A stretch of DNA of 64,000 bases, taken from assembly GCA_002633025.1 (NCBI GenBank), contig NMRB01001274.1:16112-80111 (forward strand), in the 5' to 3' direction. Position numbers and translations under genes: made by a program. Shown here one piece after another: positions 11,301 through 23,200 of the stretch (positions are counted from its first letter, which is position 1; each line of letters starts with the position of its first letter). The stretch comes from Notospermus geniculatus. Lineage: Eukaryota; Nemertea; Pilidiophora; Heteronemertea; Lineidae. A model generated the notes under the pieces. The model ran no database searches. It worked only from the letters and a program-made list of their open reading frames with translations, and had not been told where the DNA came from.

Positions 11301-12300
11301 TGAGGAAACTTTTACCACTCACTACTCTCGTACTAGTATATTGAGTATTGGCAAAGACCCCCTCATTTACTCCTTGCTTTGGGTGTCAGGGTGTGCTAGC
11401 TGAGGAAAGTTTTATACTATTCAATACTCTCGTGCTGGGACATTGAGCACTGGGAAAGCCCCCCCCCCACACACACACACCTCTGTTTGCCATAATCAAA
11501 GTTTGGCACGCCACATTCGACCATTTATCACTCGAATCCTGGTTTCTTGACCACTGGTATAAAAAAGAGAGGGAGGAAGGGAGGAGGAACCAAAAACCTC
11601 ATACATGTAGGCCTAATTGCATTATAGAGTTTTCGCAAAGCCCCCGAAACGCCAACGCGAACGTCTATCCTTTTGTTCGGTGCTCTCTTCGTGGCATCGG
11701 ACAATGGGATTGGCATTTGCGTTGGCGTTTCGGGGGCTTTGCGAAAACTCCCTATTATTTACCCTGGACCGGTAAGCAAATTGATGTATTTCTTTTTTTG
11801 CCCGCTGTTGTGGTCATTTTGCTGTTAGTTTTAGCTTGGAGGAATTATACTTATCCAAGCACCAAGGGTGGTTGCTGGACCAGCAACCACCCTTGGTGCT
11901 TGGACACTATTCTTTCCTTAATTGCTCACTCATCCTGTCTACACAGGTGTTAGTTCTACATTTGGGTTTCAGCTCAGTCTTTTCTAGAGTTTCAGATTGT
12001 AAAGTTCCACTTGAAAAAGACCCCGGTTGGGGTCGAAAATTCGTGAATTCTGGAGATTGACTTTTTGCTTATTATCATTTTGTGTGTCAATTTTGTGCTA
12101 TTCTGTATCTTGCATTGGAATGTACATGATCTTGATAGATTTTCCTCTTTTTCTTGCAGATTGGTGCGGCCCTCGATACATACCTGGCAGCCGTAACGTT
12201 CCTTGCCATCTCCTGTACGTTATCTGTGATCATCTTCACGAGTTTGGCCCTCCGAGGGGCTCCCCCTCCACAACAAATAGGGGCTCATCAAATGGCCTAG
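4280..12300 (+). CDS. Small four-transmembrane protein (MS4A/CD20-like or similar tetraspan), three exons, complete
   Basis: Exons are 4280-4531 (start ATG; donor TTG/GTAAGC), 5421-5474 (acceptor TTTGCAG, donor GTGAGT) and 12160-12300 (acceptor CTTGCAG, ending TAG). All junctions are phase 0, giving 148 residues. There are four hydrophobic spans: residues about 11-35 (GVLTVLVGISNLIEFIALG), about 43-60 (FWLLIVAGTLAFFSS), about 66-98 across exons 1 and 2 with a Cys-rich patch FNCCSCCS, and about 108-132 (YLAAVTFLAISCTLSVIIF). The C-terminal tail is short and carries APPPQQ. Size, topology and three-exon structure fit MS4A/TMEM176-type tetraspans, but similarity is weak and the family assignment is inference. 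It would sit in the plasma or an internal membrane. The 6.7-kb second intron hosts the ORF array at 6.7-9.8 kb. Confidence 0.7.
4620..4905. repeat. AGGCCTA-rich palindromic stretch
   Basis: This segment, just inside intron 1 of the tetraspan gene, contains more than a dozen overlapping TAGGCCTA / GCCTAGGCC words. The same word is scattered through the whole window, so this is a local concentration of a genome-wide bias, not an obvious element. Confidence 0.5.
4915..5078. mobile_element. Rep-C short inverted-repeat element (MITE)
   Basis: A sequence of about 170 bp with ends GGGAGCAGTCAGTCAG and CTGACCGACAGCTCC. The family consensus has inverted ends AATAGGAGC(A/T)GTCAG. Conserved interior words are TGGCAGCAAAGTTCTAG, GGACCAATAC and GTGACACCTATTGGTCAA. 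Further copies lie at about 21499-21665, 31572-31741, 36966-37136, 42168-42340 and 53440-53603. It carries no ORF. Confidence 0.7.
5541..5655. mobile_element. Rep-B hairpin MITE, truncated copy
   Basis: It begins GGGAGGTTTAGAAATCAAAC and is part of a family of about 150-bp hairpins. Their two arms contain AAACGATAAACGT and ACGACAACGTTATTTT and are near-perfect inverted copies. This copy lacks the end of its right arm. Fuller copies are at 20788-20941, 34644-34794, 51946-52097 and 59302-59452. Confidence 0.65.
6800..7274 (+). pseudogene. Intronless ORF family, copy 1 (internally deleted)
   Basis: Begins MEKSRLKTLADDISEMLNFL at about 6811, almost identical to the intact copy at 9167. After DEDI it jumps to sequence equivalent to NDSPKAESLDTDD in copy 2, with loss of frame, so the first ORF stops at 6916. 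The remainder (IEKCIENTKTLNRRM through VEAACQKIWGQ, ending 7274) is open in another frame. The missing middle part and frame change make it a decayed copy. It lies in intron 2 of the tetraspan gene. The function of the family is unknown to me; see the intact copy. Confidence 0.65.
8041..8860 (+). pseudogene. Intronless ORF family, copy 2 (internal duplication and frameshifts)
   Basis: Starts MEKSRLKTLAHDISEMLNFL and continues to a (GAT)n run encoding poly-Asp. An internal tandem duplication of about 140 bp then repeats AMNEQFWLRYPEL and the poly-Asp run out of frame, creating a stop at 8285. The second part is open from 8282 to 8833. There, one extra A in an A-run (relative to copy 1) shifts the frame just before the conserved FSTVEAAC end, giving an early stop. 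This copy is therefore broken twice. Confidence 0.7.
8224..8410 (+). repeat. Paired (GAT)n microsatellites in copy 2
   Basis: Two GAT/GAC-type trinucleotide runs (about 8224-8268 and 8370-8402) lie at the ends of the internal duplication of copy 2. They encode poly-Asp in the forward frame. They probably mediated the duplication by slippage or unequal exchange. Confidence 0.7.
9167..9814 (+). CDS. Intronless ORF family, copy 3 (intact, 215 residues), unrecognised
   Basis: A single uninterrupted frame runs from MEKSRLKT to KIWGKINE and a TAG stop. The frame is open upstream to 9065, but the ATG at 9167 is conserved in all three copies and is the best start. The N-terminal third looks helical (LADDISEMLNFLEEKY), the middle is acidic and variable, and the C-terminal third contains AAQQGEILLTLHQLC, SWEKAL, ACFLKRVAYLCQYY and RTVEAACLKIWG. 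The G-E-I-L...W-E-x-x-L...R-x-x-x-L layout loosely recalls helical DUF3102/KilA-associated domains of phages and mobile elements, but that is only a guess. No signal peptide or TM segment is seen. It is the only intact member of a tandem array in the tetraspan intron, and intronless structure suggests a mobile or retro-copied origin. Confidence 0.5.
   Translation: MEKSRLKTLADDISEMLNFLEEKYPNDEDIKAMNEQFWLRYPELGNPETTRRPTDGTVSGDARKHSGVSVEEVVKMIKDSLGDIAFTTNVQLVKVESLDIDDGPNTSIEKCVENLKTLNRSMKYRLQHPIYLAAQQGEILLTLHQLCRRDRRSWEKALKDTDRITPAQACFLKRVAYLCQYYKNFMECGLSLDFIKRNFRTVEAACLKIWGKINE
10344..10785. mobile_element. Foldback element, about 440 bp
   Basis: Ends are inverted copies: AGGCCCCTTTCGAAAGTC at left and GACTTTCGAAAGGGGCCT at right. 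The arms continue inward for well over 100 bp with shared words such as AACTGCCAGAAACGC / GCGTTTCTGACAGTT and ACCCTC / GAGGGT. There is no ORF. It lies in the second intron of the tetraspan gene. Confidence 0.65.
11050..11176. mobile_element. Rep-A hairpin MITE
   Basis: Left end AGGGAGTTTTCGCAAAGCCC, interior TCTATCCTTTTGTTCGGTG and TCTTCGTGGCATCG, and an imperfect inverted right end. Each full member is about 130 bp. Other copies are at 11622-11757, 32410-32543, 37272-37320 (left half only) and 58106-58164 (right half only). Confidence 0.7.
11622..11757. mobile_element. Rep-A hairpin MITE, full copy
   Basis: Complete Rep-A member with both arms: GAGTTTTCGCAAAGCCCCC at left and GGGGGCTTTGCGAAAACTCC at right. 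It shares the central TCGTGGCATCG segment. Confidence 0.7.
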
Positions 12301-12837
12301 ATTTCGACAGCTCCACGGAACAAAACAGTCAAAGTCAAATAACTTTAACGTCAAACATTTCTTGTCTCACTCAGAAAAATGAACAAAAATAGAAAGGTAC
12401 CTTTTCTTGTTGTAAAGAAAAGAATACATGATCTCATTGGAAGAAATGTAATTCTGTTTTATTTGTCTACGTCAGATGGATGTACGTAGGCCCTACATGT
12501 TGAAGAAGCACAGCTGTTGCATCTAGACGTGTTATATTCATTCACAATGATTCAAGTTGACCGCAGATGTAATCCACGTGGAACTGAGATGGCTTGATTT
12601 GACACCAAGCAGGGAATTTACAGAACAGAGTTTGGTTATTAGGTTAGAGTGTCTAGGGCTATTTAGGCACTTGGGTCATTCGACACAGAGTGGCAAGAAT
12701 GTAGGCTTAAGTCAGTTCCAGCAGTTGTCCCATTCTCCACACGTCGCCGATAGGTGACGCCACTCGTCCGTGGGCGCCACCTATCATGTTACATGGATTA
12801 ATCTGAAACATAAACTCCACCCACAGTTTCCCTTTAC
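12301..12837. other. 3' flank of tetraspan gene; no further gene seen
   Basis: This is probably the 3' untranslated region and intergenic DNA. No coding exon or recognisable RNA was found. I could not choose a poly(A) site with confidence. Confidence 0.35.
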
Positions 12838-13135
12838 GTTTTCCGCACTCAGAAACTGCTCCAGTTGATGCGACCTCGAGGTATCACCAATAGACGGCGT
12901 TAGCTGTCCCATTCAGGGAATCCCCGTCATGCCCGTTAGGAATCTGCCGCCAGTATGAATATGCAGTGTAGCCTACATTTGTACACGTTCCCGTATCTCA
13001 GCCAATCAGAAAGTATGTTACGGTGGCGTCGGTTAAATCTGTGATGATGGCTTATGATTGGCTCCCTCGTCAAACAGCGCCGTCTATTGATGATCCGTAA
13101 CTATTGGCACCAATCATGCCAGTGGGTCAGTAGTG
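12838..13135. repeat. Interspersed repeat, also at 21345-21800
   Basis: Shared words with the 21.4-kb copy include CAGTTGATGCGA, AATAGACGGCGTTAGCTGTCC and GGCACCAATCATGCCAGTG. The repeat's own ends are not clear. This copy is the uninterrupted version. The other one carries a Rep-C insertion. Confidence 0.6.
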
Positions 13136-13723
13136 TGGCCAAGTGAACTGCGGACGAGTGTATCTAAAACGCGGACCCAACACCGAAGGTGGGCCAGTTG
13201 CAATTGGCCGAGTTCACAGCCAATCACTGAGTCAGTGAGTGGCATTTGATCGATGAAACAATAGGGAGTAAGCTGTGGGTGTGTTTCAAAATTGGTCACC
13301 CAAGAAAATGGGGCAAAAATAAACTTTGAAATGATCAAAAAGATTTGTGCCATTGATTTTCCAAAAATCAAATGTAGCATTTGATAATATAGACCTTTAA
13401 CTAGTTTCTCCATCTGGGATGTACAGTGTACACTCATTTGAAGGAGGGTATCAAAACATATTGAGCTTACCAGCAAAATCTATCGTTCCGTCCGACACCA
13501 AAACTAATTTCTGCTGTCAGACTTTAAAGGGTTAATACATGTAGATCAATTAGTTTGCAGTGTCATAATTTAGAGCTCCATGATACCTAGATCTGACATG
13601 AATATTGTAGAGTTTCAAGAAACAACCTTTCACCAGTAGACAAAAGAATGGTGAAAATTTTCTGGTATCGGATGGAACACATTTTGAAACACACCCTGGG
13701 TCCTTATCTAGGCCCTAGAGGTT

Positions 13724-14255
13724 CTATCGCAGTGTGTCCAGTTCGATATCCAAATGCTGTCTACCCGGCATTTCCTGCTGAGAGTTATCAGCCGCGTCAC
13801 CCACGTTCCTGAGAGGTGGATTCTGGATATCTACATCACGTATTTTCAGCGCTTCATATCCATCGTCGTCTGGGTCGACGTAGATACCAGAGCCCTGGTC
13901 ATCGTCTACATCCGTGGCTGCAGCTCGTGCGGGTGATGGGGAGTACCGGGGTTCCGGTAGGGGCGGTGGTATCGGCTGCCTCGCGAATGGATCATGAATT
14001 CTGCTTCTCTCTGGCCAAGTAAACGGCGGCGGCAAGCTGTCCAGTCCAAGCCCCGTGTATGTGTTCGGTTGTATCTGCTCCGGGACTGCGTATCCTGCGT
14101 GTCTTGGTGCATACATTCCCCCATGTGGCTGGTCAGGTGCCAAGTCCCCGTTTATAATGCCATCGTGCTCTATTGCCCATGGGTTATGTATATCCACTGG
14201 TGTTTCTTCGAATCTTCCTTCTTCTATTATTGGTCCGTCGGACCTCAGTTTTTTG
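13724..14255 (-). CDS. Cytoplasmic tail exon of the multidomain receptor
   Basis: The last exon starts after acceptor CTCATTACAG and ends at TAG (13726-13724), encoding about 177 residues. A basic stop-transfer stretch (RKKLR) follows the TM helix of the previous exon. The tail is Pro-rich and acidic with no catalytic domain. PIPPPLPEPRYSP is a plausible SH3-binding segment, and GIYVDP and DGYEAL are plausible SH2-binding tyrosines. This suggests adaptor-based signalling, but only by motif. Confidence 0.75.
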
Positions 14256-17200
14256 CTGTAATGAGCAAGAAAGAAAAGTACCGGTACATTTGCCTCAATT
14301 TTCTTTCATTCGGCATGCTGGGCCCAAATGCCCAAACCAAGGGTTGTAGACCTTTCCAACTAAGTGGTCTATTACTCTTAGTTTTCGGCCGATATCTTAG
14401 CAACGGTTCTGGGGCTTCACATCAAACATGCATCAATCTACTTGTCTTTCTTGTCGGTATCTTTCTGCAATCTTCATTTTTCGCGTAAGGCCGACATATA
14501 TCCGGATCCCTTTCTCAAAACCCATTTCATTTCGTCATGATTTATGGTAGAAGAAGTAAATTTGCCTTATCAATGCCAGTCGGCACCATACCCAAAGATA
14601 CCCCCAGAGCAGAAATTAGGTCTACCAGATTTTTTGTGCGGAAAAAACAAAAAATGCATTACATGTATAGAAGAAAACGTACCGTAGAACAACGGCGACA
14701 ACAATCACCAGTATCACAACAAAACCTACTGCACCTCCGACTGCTCCGGCTATCACTGGAACTGAGAATGGACATACATATATTATTTTGTCTGGTGTGG
14801 CAGGATCCTGGGAATTTCTGGGGCCTATTTCATATTAAGGGGCTTTAAGCAAATGGTACCTTTAACCAAATGGAAAATGCATTGAGGTAATGGTATACCA
14901 TTAGCTTAAAGTCACTTTATGAAACTGGCCCCAGGTCATTTACGGTTGTACCCCTCCCTTATTAAGGTCAGAAACAAGTGCGAGGGGGGAGCGGTTGTGT
15001 AGACCTGGGTGCGAGGATGGTGTGACAGGAGGGATACTCCCCTGTAGGCATTGTCCTGTTACTCGAGATATTAAAATAAAAGGCGCTACGGCTACCTGTA
15101 AAGGGCTATGTAATGTATGTTCTTTGTTATAAATCCTGCTTACCCGAAGATGGGGGCTTGGGGGTGGTGGTTTCATCTGAAAGAACAAACGGGTGTTATG
15201 AATTAAGTAAAGGAAATGATTTTACTACACAGTTTTGTACAGGACACATCTTGCATTCGTAGAGCAGAAAGCCAGTAAAATATTCCTTGTTTTTCTCTTT
15301 TATATTACCCTATAGGCCTATTGTGACTTCATATACGCGTTGTGCCAGTTCACTCCATTCGAAGAGGACACCAGTAGGTTTATTTCTGCCAAAAATCACT
15401 ATGTGCTCATTGCGCTACGTTCGATCTGGTAAGGCTAAGGCCGACTCACACTCGGCACTTCTTGGAAAATTCAAAACCGTGTTCAGTCAAAACTAGGTCT
15501 TGGTCAGCCTCATCGGACTTTAAAGAGACCCTACAAGTAAGTAGCTAGGCTCACATCAGTGCGGTCACTTCATCACAGGTGGCGCTAGCAGCGGACAACC
15601 TACTGATTTCGGCTCGAATGTTGATGTTCAGTGTATTTTACTTGCAATAGGCCTACATGTTTTTAACTGGCATCCGATATGCGAGACGCGAATCCAGCGA
15701 TATGCGATGTCCGAAATGCGATTTACCTACATGTACCTCCGATATACATGTAGGTTGCGATATTCTAGCAGAAAACAAAAGAAAGCCCTGGCTGCTGTAC
15801 CACGTGACCTCTAATATCGCATCCGATGTTTATTCCGATCGCTACATGGAGCGAATGCTTTATCGGATATCGTCGTATCGCATATCGGATAACGGATAAC
15901 GCGTGCAGATAAACGAGTATTGGAAAATGGCTTGGAACGATCAGATCAGTCTGCGATTTCGCATATCGTTATGTCGTATAATATCGGATAACGGATGTCA
16001 GGTACTAAACACAGCTTTAGATACTAATGCCAAACTGATCGGAGTAGATCATGTCACAATGCCTATGAGTAGTGTCCCTTTAAAGGGCCTCTAGAGGCAG
16101 CCTGCTATTCGGCTACTAACAGTACTGCCACTATACAACAGAAGGTTACGAAGGAGGTAGAAAGGGCGATCCAACGCTATGATGACCACCAGGGGGCCCG
16201 CCCTCTCACATCTAGGGAAACCAATGCCCGTGATGGGGGTAGAGACAGAGCTGATGATGAAGGCAGCCAAGCCAACCAGAGTGCCAACGGAAGTGGGGTC
16301 CACAACCAGCAGTCCTCCAAACCCCGCAAGATCCCCTTAGTTCTCACCTACCACCCTGGACTCCCGGACATCTCCGCTATTACACGCCGTTTTTTGCCTA
16401 TTCTTCACTTGAACCCCGCTATGAAGGAATGCTGCCCTGACCCANNNNNNNNNNNNNNNNNNNNNNNNNNNNNNNNNNNNNNNNNNNNNNNNNNNNNNNN
16501 NNNNNNNNNNNNNNNNNNNNNNNNNNNNNNNNNNNNNNNNNNNNNNNNNNNNNNNNNNNNNNNNNNNNNNNNNNNNNNNNNNNNNNNNNNNNNNNNNNNN
16601 NNNNNNNNNNNNNNNNNNNNNNNNNNNNNNNNNNNNNNNNNNNNNNNNNNNNNNNNNNNNNNNNNNNNNNNNNNNNNNNNNNNNNNNNNNNNNNNNNNNN
16701 NNNNNNNNNNNNNNNNNNNNNNNNNNNNNNNNNNNNNNNNNNNNNNNNNNNNNNNNNNNNNCCCCCCTATGGCGACGCCCCTGTAATGACGGAAACAAGT
16801 GCGAGAGGGGAACGGTTGTGTAGACCTGGGTGCGAGGATGGTGTGACAGGAGGGGTAGTCCCCTGTCATTGTCCTATTACTCCAGATATTAAAATAAAGG
16901 CGCTACTGCCTGTAAAGGGACTATATAATGTATGTTCTTTGTTATAAATCCTGTATGATAGATTAATAGTCTGCTTACCCGAAGACGGCGGCTTGGGGGT
17001 GGTGGTTTCGTCTGAAACAACAAAAAGGTGTTATGAATAAAGTCAAGGAAATGCTTTTACTCCACAGTTTTGTCCAGGACACATCTTGCATAGAGCAGAA
17101 AGCCAGTCAAAGCATCTTTTATGTTACCCTGTACAGGCCTAGTATGACTTTATATGCATTGTGCCAGTTCACTCCATTCGAAAGGGACACCAGTTGGTTT

Positions 17201-20200
17201 ATTTCTGCCAAAAAATCACTAGATGTGCTCATTGCACTCTGTTCGATCTGGTAAGGCTAAGGCCGACTCACACTCGGCACTTCTTGGAAAATTCAAAACA
17301 AAGAGTTCAGTCAAACTAGGTCTTGGTCAGTACAAGTAGCTAGCTACATGTATTAGGCTCATATCAGTACGGTCACTTCATCACAGGTGGCGCTTGCAAC
17401 GATATTTTACTTGCGATACATGTTTTTACCTGACATCCGAAATGCGATATGCGAGACGCGACAGCGAAATGCGATGTCCGAAATGCGATTTACCTACCTG
17501 CGATATAGGTTGCGATATTCTAGCAGAATCCAAAGACCGAAAGCCCTGGCTGCTGTACCACGTGACCTCTAATATCGCATCCGATGTTTATTCCGATCGC
17601 TACACGGAGCGATTGCTTTATCGGGTATCGTCGTATCGCATATCGGATAACGGATAACGCGTGCAGATAAACGAGTATTGGAAAATGGCTTGGAACGATC
17701 AGATCAGTCTGCGATTTCGCATTTATGTCGTATAATATCGGATAACGGATGTCAGGTACTAAACACGGCTTTAGATACTAATGCCAAACTGATCGGCGGA
17801 GTAATGATCATATCACAATGCCTATTAGTAGTGTCCCTTTAAAGGGCCTCTAGAGGCAGCCTGCTATTCGGCTACTAACAGTACTGCCACTATACAACAG
17901 GTGGCGCTAGTAACCATGAACTCATGAATTGTGGATCATATTTTGACATTGATGAAATTTTACTTCAAAAATGATGCTCAAGTTGGATCCTCATGCCATC
18001 AATTCTCTGTTAGTAGGCCTAATCATATCAATATGCACTAAAAAGCTGCCGCTAGAGGCCCCTTCAATACGATGGGATATCCGTGCCAAACGGAATTGAA
18101 TCAGACGTGATATCCCAATAGTGGATGACTCGGATTTCCAGCAGAATATTGCAAAAGGGGCCAGTGTCGTCTGCTTACTTTTGCAGTCACTCTCTGAGAC
18201 ACTTCCCGGTTTTGACACCAGACCATGTTCACAATGAATACAGCTCGTAGCCCCCGGGGTGTCTTGGTAGTAGCTGGCTGGACATTGGTCACAGTGTCCC
18301 TTCGCCGAGTGGAAGAAATATCCAACTGGGCAGGAACCTAGGAGAAAAAATCAACGTTGTTTGTCATTGGAACTGTTTGAAAAACACTTCGTAATCCTCA
18401 AACTTCTCAATCTATTGAAACCTTTGGAACATTTTGAACAGAATTCCTTGGATGAGTTTTTGAAGAATTCAGTGCGTAAGATAAAACAATCTGTTCAAGT
18501 CTGTATTATGTGTATATAATGTACCAAAATCGCGGTTGTAAGGTCACAGAGACCTGGCTTTGCCACTGGGATCTAGCTCCTCCAACATTATCATATCAAA
18601 AGTGTCGACGTCAGAACATCACCAACAGGAGAAGCTTGACCCTGTCAATGCCAGACCTCTGTGACTTCACAACTGCGCCGATTTTGACGCATCTTATCTA
18701 AAAGCATCACTGGAAGTAGGCCTACTTTCAAATTCATATTGAACACGCGTTCAGTGGTCCCCTCGACTTACGAATGCATTGTTCTTTTTTGATAGCCCCT
18801 TCCTTCTCAGTGATCCTATCAGGAGGGCACTTCTGGCAGGTGAAGGACCAATGTAAGTCCTGGTAGGTGTTCCTCTTGCAAGGTTGACACGTTTTTGTTG
18901 CCTTGTTGTGGAACTGACCCGGTAAGCAATGACCTGTAATACACATGTACAACACGACAGTCTTCATGTGGTGGCATCCTCTTGCAACAGGTCCTCTAAA
19001 ACGCACTCCCCTACTCGCACGTCCGAGGCCCTGTTGAAATTGGCGCCATTTCGCTGTGGAGCTAGCGACAGAAAATCTGTCGCTGAATACAACCAATCAC
19101 AGCGAAGCTTCTATCCCGCTATGGTCACTCCCAAATATGGTGGTTTCAAACATTCCTCGATTCGCTGACAAACTCGCTGGATTTTTTAATATTCCTGAAT
19201 TAACTTCGCGTAAAAATGATTCTCTCGGATTATCTGGATAACAGGTAAGTATCGACGGGTTCAAAACACGAAGGTATGATCCAGTTATGTGTTTGGGGCA
19301 GCTATCATTCCGACAGCATGCATAAATTATGGAATGAGATACATTGCTATGAAACTGAACCCGGTAACTCATAACACCAGATATATGTGCATACGTTACA
19401 GCACTAGGCGCGATGTCTGCCCATTACATCAAGTGGCGATCCCCCACTGCATTGCATGGTTTATTCGTGAATTACCAGTTGGCGAGTACACATGAGGCAA
19501 CAGCCCTCTTCCCCACCGAAACGGGGTGGGTTTCCCCAGGGCATTGTAACGCGCTATGCAGAGTGGAAATGCCCTGGGTTCCCATGATAGAAATTTGCGA
19601 ATAACAGTGAATAAACGTTGGTACTCGCTGGAACCGTTTCCTGTGAGTGTAAATTAAAAGAGGCCACCTGAACGTCGCTTCCGACGCCAGCTTTGGCTGG
19701 TTTAAAGAGACGCTGTATTCCTTCCCTTTCCTGCGCTGAACAAGGGAGACATCTATCGACAATGTTGTTAAACTACCGATTATCAACCTCGCGCCATGTA
19801 GAGTAACTCTCGTTCCTAGTGTATCCACGTGTGCATTGTATTGTATTCTAAACCACCTTGGTCACAGTGAGCCTTGTTTTCAATGGATAATGCATTAGCC
19901 TCGTTTTAACCACACCGGGCTTTGGTGTCGCAACCAAAACCGCCGACCATGTGTTTCTCGCTTCGAGCATTCGGAGAGGCGGTGCAGAGAATATGGGCGA
20001 GATTTATACTCACTGACCTATCCCAAGAATGTTTTGTATCATAAGCTACACATCCTGCGGAAAATCCGTTGAAGAAAGCGCCCTGCTGTCTCATTTCGGC
20101 TCCTGCATGGTTGGGCCTAGCGCTGCACACCGATGTACACGATGTAGGCACGATGTACATGTTGTTACACAGTGACGTCGCGTCATCGACGTAGCGTCAT

Positions 20201-23200
20201 CCGCGGAGCCGGATGCCGGGTCGGATTGACTCTGAACATCTCAAAATAGGCCTATTTGTAATCAAATCGCACTGAACTGAATAGGCCTATGAATGTTTTA
20301 GTGCCAGAAAGGTTTATGGAAAGGTGGTTTAGAGCTGTCATTCCGACCTAAACCCTCGGCGAAGCGCCTCGGGTTTAGGTCTGCATTTTAGCTCCACCCT
20401 CGCGGGTTTGGTGAGACAACCAATACCTCCAGTTCGGTATCAATTCCTTAAATCATACATTCTCCAACACTGGGGCGAAAGCCAAGACTGCGGTATCGAA
20501 GAATGATGCATCAGCGCCGGAGGCGCCAGCTGTCGACAAAAAGTGGCAATGGCCCTTCAGTTGACGGAGATGATGCCAAGATATTAATGTTAGTTTTGAA
20601 GATCCGAGGCCAGTATAATAACACGGCTTGATGCACCACTGTATATGATTGGCCAGCCAGTTTAGCGGCGCTGCACTGATCAGTGAACATGAAAATCAGT
20701 GGCGTCAACCGTCGCGCTGACTATAAAGTGAGTGTAGAATGATGGCGAAAGGTGTTACAAGTGTCATACGGTAGACAAGAAACAATAGGGAGTTCAAGAA
20801 ATCAAACGATAAACGTTAACTTTACGACAACGTTATTTTTCATACTGCGAATTCACCAGATTATATATTGCATTTCGGTACAAAAAATAATGTTGTCGTA
20901 AAGTTAACGTTTATCGTTTGATTTCTTAAACTCCCTATTATACCGAAGGCTACTCACCGAGGCAATCCGATGCTGACGTCGATGCCTTACCATAGGTTGT
21001 CCTGTTCTCACCACAGGACTTGCAGGGCTCCATTCCCGGCGTGTCCTGGTAAGAACCGACCGGACAATCCTGGCATTCTCTCTTGTTGCTGTTGTAGAAA
21101 TAGCCAGCTTTGCAGAACTCTTAAAGAAAAAAAAGGGAAAGGTGAGTGTTTTGCAAAAAAACTCCTCCACATCGGCTTTACAATCGAAGACGTGACGTAC
21201 CAAACCTTCGTTAACGTAACCATGTTACTGCTGGTACATGTAGGTTGTGTCGGTGATCGACTTGGAACATGAACCTATGTCTGCATGCAGGGGAAGTGCA
21301 AAGCAAGAGGTAAACGCAGTTTCAAACCGCTACCCACTCTACGTTACCGCACTCTGAAACTGCTTCAGTTGATGCGATCCTCAAAGTATCACTAATAGAC
21401 GGCGTTAGCTGTCCGATTCGGGGAATCCCCGCTGCGAATCTGCCGCGAGTACTAGTAGGCCTATTAATGTACAGTGTAGGCCCCTACATTTTGTACAATA
21501 GGAGCAGTCAGCCGCGCATATTGCCAATAGATGGCAGCAAATTTATAGCGGACCAATACATAGGAAAATCCACGTGAGCGGTGCTCGATCAAGAATGAAT
21601 GGGTCTGCTACATGCATTGAATAGGGCCGTAGTGACACCTAGTCGCTGACAGCTCTATTAGCCAATTAGAAAGTGTGTTACGGCGGTGTCGGTTAAACCT
21701 GTCATGATGCCGAAGCTTGTGATTGGATCCCTCGTCGAACAGTGCCATCTATTGATGATCCTTCACGTTTGGCACCAATCATGCCAGTGTTTAGTGGGTC
21801 TACACCAAATGAACACTGGGAAAGAGTGTAAGCAAAAGAATCTGAAAGAATCGCTTATGAGTTTCCTGCCGCGTCATAGAAAATATAGGCCTACACCAAC
21901 CTTTGCAATTGAGTGGCGATGTTGCTCCCTCTCTCGCAGTCGTCTGATCAGGTCCACACTCTGTACACCGGAAGCTCTTGGGTTTAACACTGTACCAGCC
22001 TCGTGGACACAACGTGCACGTGTCAGTGGTCGAGTTGTAGAAAGTTCCAGATGGGCAAGCAACTGAAACGACACACAGATGCGAGGTAATGCAGGTGTGA
22101 AAGGAAAGAATGTCCCCAGGAAAAACTGTCCTGGGAACAAACGATCCCATTGTTACATTCTAATCTCTGGTGATTGGTTTCAATAGTCATGTACCTTAAT
22201 CCGTCAAGGAATAATACAGGCGGACACTTTTTACAGGGGGACAGTCTTGACTGTTACACCGGCAGACCCCCCCCCCCTCCCCACAACCACCGCACTCTCC
22301 TCTTTGGGAATCGTACGGCTGGTCTACACGAACTCACTTGGCGATGACGGCAAATATCAGGTACATTGTAAATCTCTCCTGACTGCCGGAAAAAATCACC
22401 CTTCAGTCTGCTCTAGTTTCTGGCAACAGGTGATGCACAGATTTTGCTATTTCTTAGGACAAAATGGACGTTGAGGTGTTACCTACCGCATCCCACGTCG
22501 GTTTCCTCGTGCATGGCGCCGCAGACGAAGCCAAGTTTGACGAGCTTCAGGTAGACGAGGGGATATTCGGCACCCGAGATGCTGAGTTTGTATTTACTTG
22601 GTGCTTGCGTCGCTGCGGCGAATTTTGTATCGATGGCTTGCTTCAGTAAGAGTCGGGCGTTATCGTCGAAGGACCTGGTCAAATAAAAGAACAAGTGAGT
22701 TGCCGGTCGCTCCAAGTTATTGCATTACCACCCCGGTTTATTTCAACCGGTAACTGGACTTCTTAAGCAGCGAAAATAAAGTTCTCTGTCGCAAAAGTTA
22801 CTGTGATGACTTTTTATCCATCCTGGACATCTTCCGACCACTTTTGAAGAAAAAATCTTTCTTGCTTAAGTTGAGCAGCAGAGACCCGAGTTCGGTCTAC
22901 AGTGGAACCCCGGTAACACGACCACCCAAGGGACAGACCCAAAGTGGTCGCATTAGCGGGGTGGTCGCCTTACCGAAATCGGCCCGATGAGTGCCGATCC
23001 AGACCGAAGTAAACTGAGTGTCATATTTTCTTTTTTATCCATGTTTCGTTTAATAAACCAGACTAGACCATCTCCAGCCTGGCCTGATACTAGTAAGCAG
23101 AGAGCCCACTGACACTGTGACGACTAGGGTGGACGACTGGCAGGTGTGGAAATGGTGAATTCCGTGTAAATATTGCGCCCGTCTCATGCTTAGGCCTGCC

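Noticed and set aside
16337-16869. Open frames running through N bases
   Set aside because: They span an assembly gap and have no real coding support on the minus strand.
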